A stretch of DNA of 8,954 nucleotides from Candidatus Doudnabacteria bacterium (GTDB lineage Bacteria > Patescibacteriota > Doudnabacteria > UBA920): contig JAEUSE010000022.1 of assembly GCA_016788805.1 (NCBI GenBank), positions 1 through 8,954 of the forward strand, read 5' to 3'. Under the pieces are notes generated by a model. That model did no database searches. It was not told the DNA's origin and saw nothing but the letters and a program-made list of their open reading frames with translations. Below, in pieces: positions 6,875 to 8,954 of the stretch. Made by a program: the position numbers and the translations under genes. Each line of letters begins with the position of its first letter. The first letter of the stretch is position 1.

Positions 6875-8954
6875 TTAACTAATAAACTAAAGGCGGCGGA
6901 AATAACATACTCGCGAAGCGAGTCGGACTCATGTATGACTATCATGCGGTCTTTCTCCGCCCGCACAATGCCGGCTTCGGTAGCCTTGACGGACTTACCG
7001 GACTCGTCGACATATAAAGTATCTCCGGCGCTTACTTTTTCACCGTCACGAATACCTGATTGCACACCGGAAGGGAGTTGATACACATCTTTCTGCACAT
7101 CGTCGCCTTGTATGCGCACTAAATACTCTTTGCTGCTCGTTTTGGTAATGTAGGCCTGTCCGGCAATTTCTGCCGCTACTGCCTTGGCTTTCGGCACACG
7201 GGCTTCAAACAATTCTTCCACACGGGGCAAACCCTGCGTAATATCTTTTTCCGAAGCAGAACCGCCACTGTGGAAAGTACGCATGGTGAGCTGGGTCGCA
7301 GGTTCACCGATACTTTGGGCGGCCACAATACCGGCTGCGGCACCGAGTTCTACCATTTTGTTAAACCCAAGATCGTACCCGTAACACTGCTGACAAATAC
7401 CACGAGATAGCTGACACTTGAGCACAGAGCGGACTTTTACTTCAGTCACGCCGCTGTCGGCAATCCGCTTGGACATAAGTTCGTCTATAGCACCGTTCTT
7501 GGCTACTAGCACTTCGCCTTCCGGAGTACGAACGTCTTCCGCGGTAATACGGCCGAACAAACGACGATCAAACGCGCGGTTCATTGCCTCGCTCTCGGCA
7601 CGGGTGATGATAATAAATTCTTCCGTACCGCAATCTTCAGAGTTAATCACAATATCCTGGGCGACGTCTACCAAACGACGAGTCAGATACCCGGCATCGG
7701 CGGTCTTAAGCGCGGTATCGGACATACCTTTTCGGGAACCGTGGGTGGAGATGAAGTATTCCAACACCTGTAGACCTTCCTTAAAACCGGCACGACACGG
7801 TAATTCGATAACATCACCGGACGGGTTCACCACCAAACCTTTCATACCCGCCATCTGAGTCAGCTGAGACACGGAACCACGGCCGCCGGAGTTAAAAATG
7901 TAATCTACGGAACTGTGTTCTTGTACCGTCTTGGCCACCAACTTAGCGACAGCCTCGGTAACGCCGGCCCAAATTTCTATGACACGGCTATAGCGTTCGT
8001 CCTCAGTTAATAGACCGGCCTCATACTGTTGATAGGTAGTTTGGACCTCGGTATCAGCGGTTTCCAATAAAGAATATTTCTCCTGCGGGATGCGCAAATC
8101 ATCCATGCCCCAGGAAATACCCGACTTTTTCATATAGGTAAACCCGACCCGCTTGATATCGTCGATAAGCTCTGCGGTACGGTTCGCGCCAAGCAACCGA
8201 TAGGCTTCCCGAACCAATGCCTGAAGTTTTTTCTTATCGAACGCTTCGTTTCTATAACCAAGCTCGGCGGGAATTACCCGATTGAAAATAAGTCGGCCGA
8301 CCGACGTGTCGAGCATAGCCCCTTCCTCTGTGCGTACCTTTATTGGGGCTTGTACGTGTACAAAGTTGTTATTGTAAGCCATGACAGCTTCTTGAGTAGA
8401 AGTAAATATTTTACCCGTCCCCTTCGCGCCGTCATGCAGCTTGGTTATGTAGTAACAACCAACCACCACGTCTTTATCGGGAGTCATAACCGGATCTCCC
8501 GATGCCGGCTTGAGCAAGTTATGAGCCGAGGCCATAATTTCCCGAGCTTCTCGCTGGGCAGGTTCGGTGAGAGGAACGTGCACGGCCATCTGGTCACCGT
8601 CAAAGTCCGCGTTGAAAGCGGCACACACCATAGGGTGCAGTTGAATCGCTTTACCTTCAATAAGTACCGGCTGAAATGCCTGGAAACCTAAGCGGTGCAG
8701 AGTTGGGGCACGGTTTAAAAGCACGTAATGACCCTGGGTAACTTCTTCCAAAATGTCATAGACTTCCGTGCGGCCCTGTTCAATTAAACGGTTCGCGCTT
8801 CGTACATTGTGAGCATACTCCCGGGCAATAAGCTTAGAAATGACGAACGGCTTAAACAGTTCCAAGGCCATCTTCTTCGGCAGCCCACACTGGTGCAGCT
8901 TAAGTTCCGGGCCGACCACAATAACGCTTCGACCGGAGTAGTCCACGCGCTTAC
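6808..8954 (-). CDS. rpoC: RNA polymerase beta-prime subunit, central part (5' end beyond window, frameshifted at 3' end)
   Basis: The catalytic large subunit of RNA polymerase, entering from the right edge (KRVDYSGRSVIVVGPELKLH; the GTG at 8946 is internal Val, not a start). Numbering from that Val, the active-site NADFDGD that binds the catalytic Mg2+ is at 112-118 (8593-8613). A zinc site is Cys439, Cys511, Cys518 and Cys521, matching the spacing of the second RpoC zinc site. The bridge-helix region FISTHGSRKGMSDTALKTA and the trigger-loop segment QSIGEPATQLTMRTFHSGG are intact. SGG runs straight to DITQGLPRVEELFEAR, so the SI3 insertion of E. coli is absent. Homology ends at FSLLVK (Lys691, 6876-6874). 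The next 21 residues, AVWILKK... to the stop at 6808, are out-of-frame read-through. As drawn, the protein lacks the omega-contacting end, which lies in the next frame downstream. Confidence 0.95.
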   Translation of the reverse strand, partial: KRVDYSGRSVIVVGPELKLHQCGLPKKMALELFKPFVISKLIAREYAHNVRSANRLIEQGRTEVYDILEEVTQGHYVLLNRAPTLHRLGFQAFQPVLIEGKAIQLHPMVCAAFNADFDGDQMAVHVPLTEPAQREAREIMASAHNLLKPASGDPVMTPDKDVVVGCYYITKLHDGAKGTGKIFTSTQEAVMAYNNNFVHVQAPIKVRTEEGAMLDTSVGRLIFNRVIPAELGYRNEAFDKKKLQALVREAYRLLGANRTAELIDDIKRVGFTYMKKSGISWGMDDLRIPQEKYSLLETADTEVQTTYQQYEAGLLTEDERYSRVIEIWAGVTEAVAKLVAKTVQEHSSVDYIFNSGGRGSVSQLTQMAGMKGLVVNPSGDVIELPCRAGFKEGLQVLEYFISTHGSRKGMSDTALKTADAGYLTRRLVDVAQDIVINSEDCGTEEFIIITRAESEAMNRAFDRRLFGRITAEDVRTPEGEVLVAKNGAIDELMSKRIADSGVTEVKVRSVLKCQLSRGICQQCYGYDLGFNKMVELGAAAGIVAAQSIGEPATQLTMRTFHSGGSASEKDITQGLPRVEELFEARVPKAKAVAAEIAGQAYITKTSSKEYLVRIQGDDVQKDVYQLPSGVQSGIRDGEKVSAGDTLYVDESGKSVKATEAGIVRAEKDRMIVIHESDSLREYVISAAFSLLVKAVWILKKCCNYAALKQRRVTW
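6869..6879 (-). other. rpoC: Frameshift and probable ~40-base deletion within rpoC
   Basis: On the minus strand, ...LLVK (ending 6874) meets GSLDPEE... (starting 6874) with one G shared, so the frame changes by one. Aligned with E. coli RpoC from memory ([30 protein letters not shown]), the block between V and G is 14 residues there and one here. About 13 residues, including the conserved 'dGd.V..Gd' turn, are missing. Thirteen codons plus the shared base gives about 40 missing bases. The surrounding sequence on both sides is otherwise highly conserved, which favours a very recent lesion or an assembly/consensus error. Confidence 0.8.

Noticed and set aside
6808..6880. Programmed -1 ribosomal frameshifting joining the two rpoC pieces
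   Set aside because: The frame change has the right sign, but the local bases (TTA GTT AAG GCA) form no X-XXY-YYZ slippery heptamer, and slippage would still leave about 13 conserved residues missing. A deletion explains both facts.
7184..7858. Plus-strand open frames opposite rpoC, and minus-strand frames opposite the ATPase and valS
   Set aside because: They are antisense to strongly conserved genes, show no recognisable motifs and have no start signals. They are by-products of codon use on the coding strand.
1..8954. Mobile elements, CRISPR arrays, tRNA/rRNA genes, riboswitches
   Set aside because: No repeat-spacer pattern, terminal inverted repeats, transposase motifs or RNA-gene signatures were seen by eye. 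The non-coding gaps (1638-1707, 4360-4410, 6223-6289) are fully accounted for by terminators, promoters and the palindrome.

Overview
The window looks like chromosomal core-genome DNA from a bacterium, most plausibly a Candidate Phyla Radiation (Patescibacteria) lineage. This is an inference from four things: a valyl-tRNA synthetase carrying a histidine-phosphatase domain and lacking the usual C-terminal coiled-coil arm; compact proteins; intergenic gaps all shorter than 75 bases; and genes that start with no recognisable Shine-Dalgarno sequence. TGA ends the ATPase gene, so the standard stop-codon set is used, which argues against the TGA-recoding CPR groups. I see no mobile element, CRISPR array, tRNA or rRNA.

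Layout, left to right. (1) Bases 1-1637, plus strand: the 3' part of a valS gene. Its first ~47 codons read as a HAD-type phosphatase rather than a synthetase, and they join synthetase sequence exactly at a shared HWIDN motif. A histidine-phosphatase domain is then inserted between two catalytic-core blocks. A strong hairpin terminator follows. (2) Bases 1708-4359, plus: a complete P-type cation-transporting ATPase of the Ca2+-pump (type II) kind, behind an extended -10 promoter and a very short leader. (3) Bases 4411-6222, plus: a superfamily 1 motor resembling the RNA-polymerase-recycling protein HelD. It has a near-perfect sigma70-type promoter whose predicted start point falls on the A of the ATG, so the message is probably leaderless. 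(4) Bases 8954-6290, minus: the 3' three-quarters or so of rpoC (RNA polymerase beta-prime), running off the right edge. It is broken into two frames at about 6872-6876, where around 13 conserved residues also appear to be missing. The HelD-like gene and rpoC converge on one symmetric terminator.

The genes do not form one pathway. There are two housekeeping genes (translation and transcription), one ion pump and one probable transcription-recycling motor. The HelD-like motor lying tail-to-tail with rpoC is suggestive, because HelD acts on RNA polymerase, but convergent genes are not co-transcribed and the pairing could be chance.

The points most worth checking are the two coding-sequence breakpoints (HAD/ValS at 129-143; rpoC at 6872-6876), which may be biology or assembly faults, the phosphatase-containing ValRS, and the leaderless HelD-like gene.
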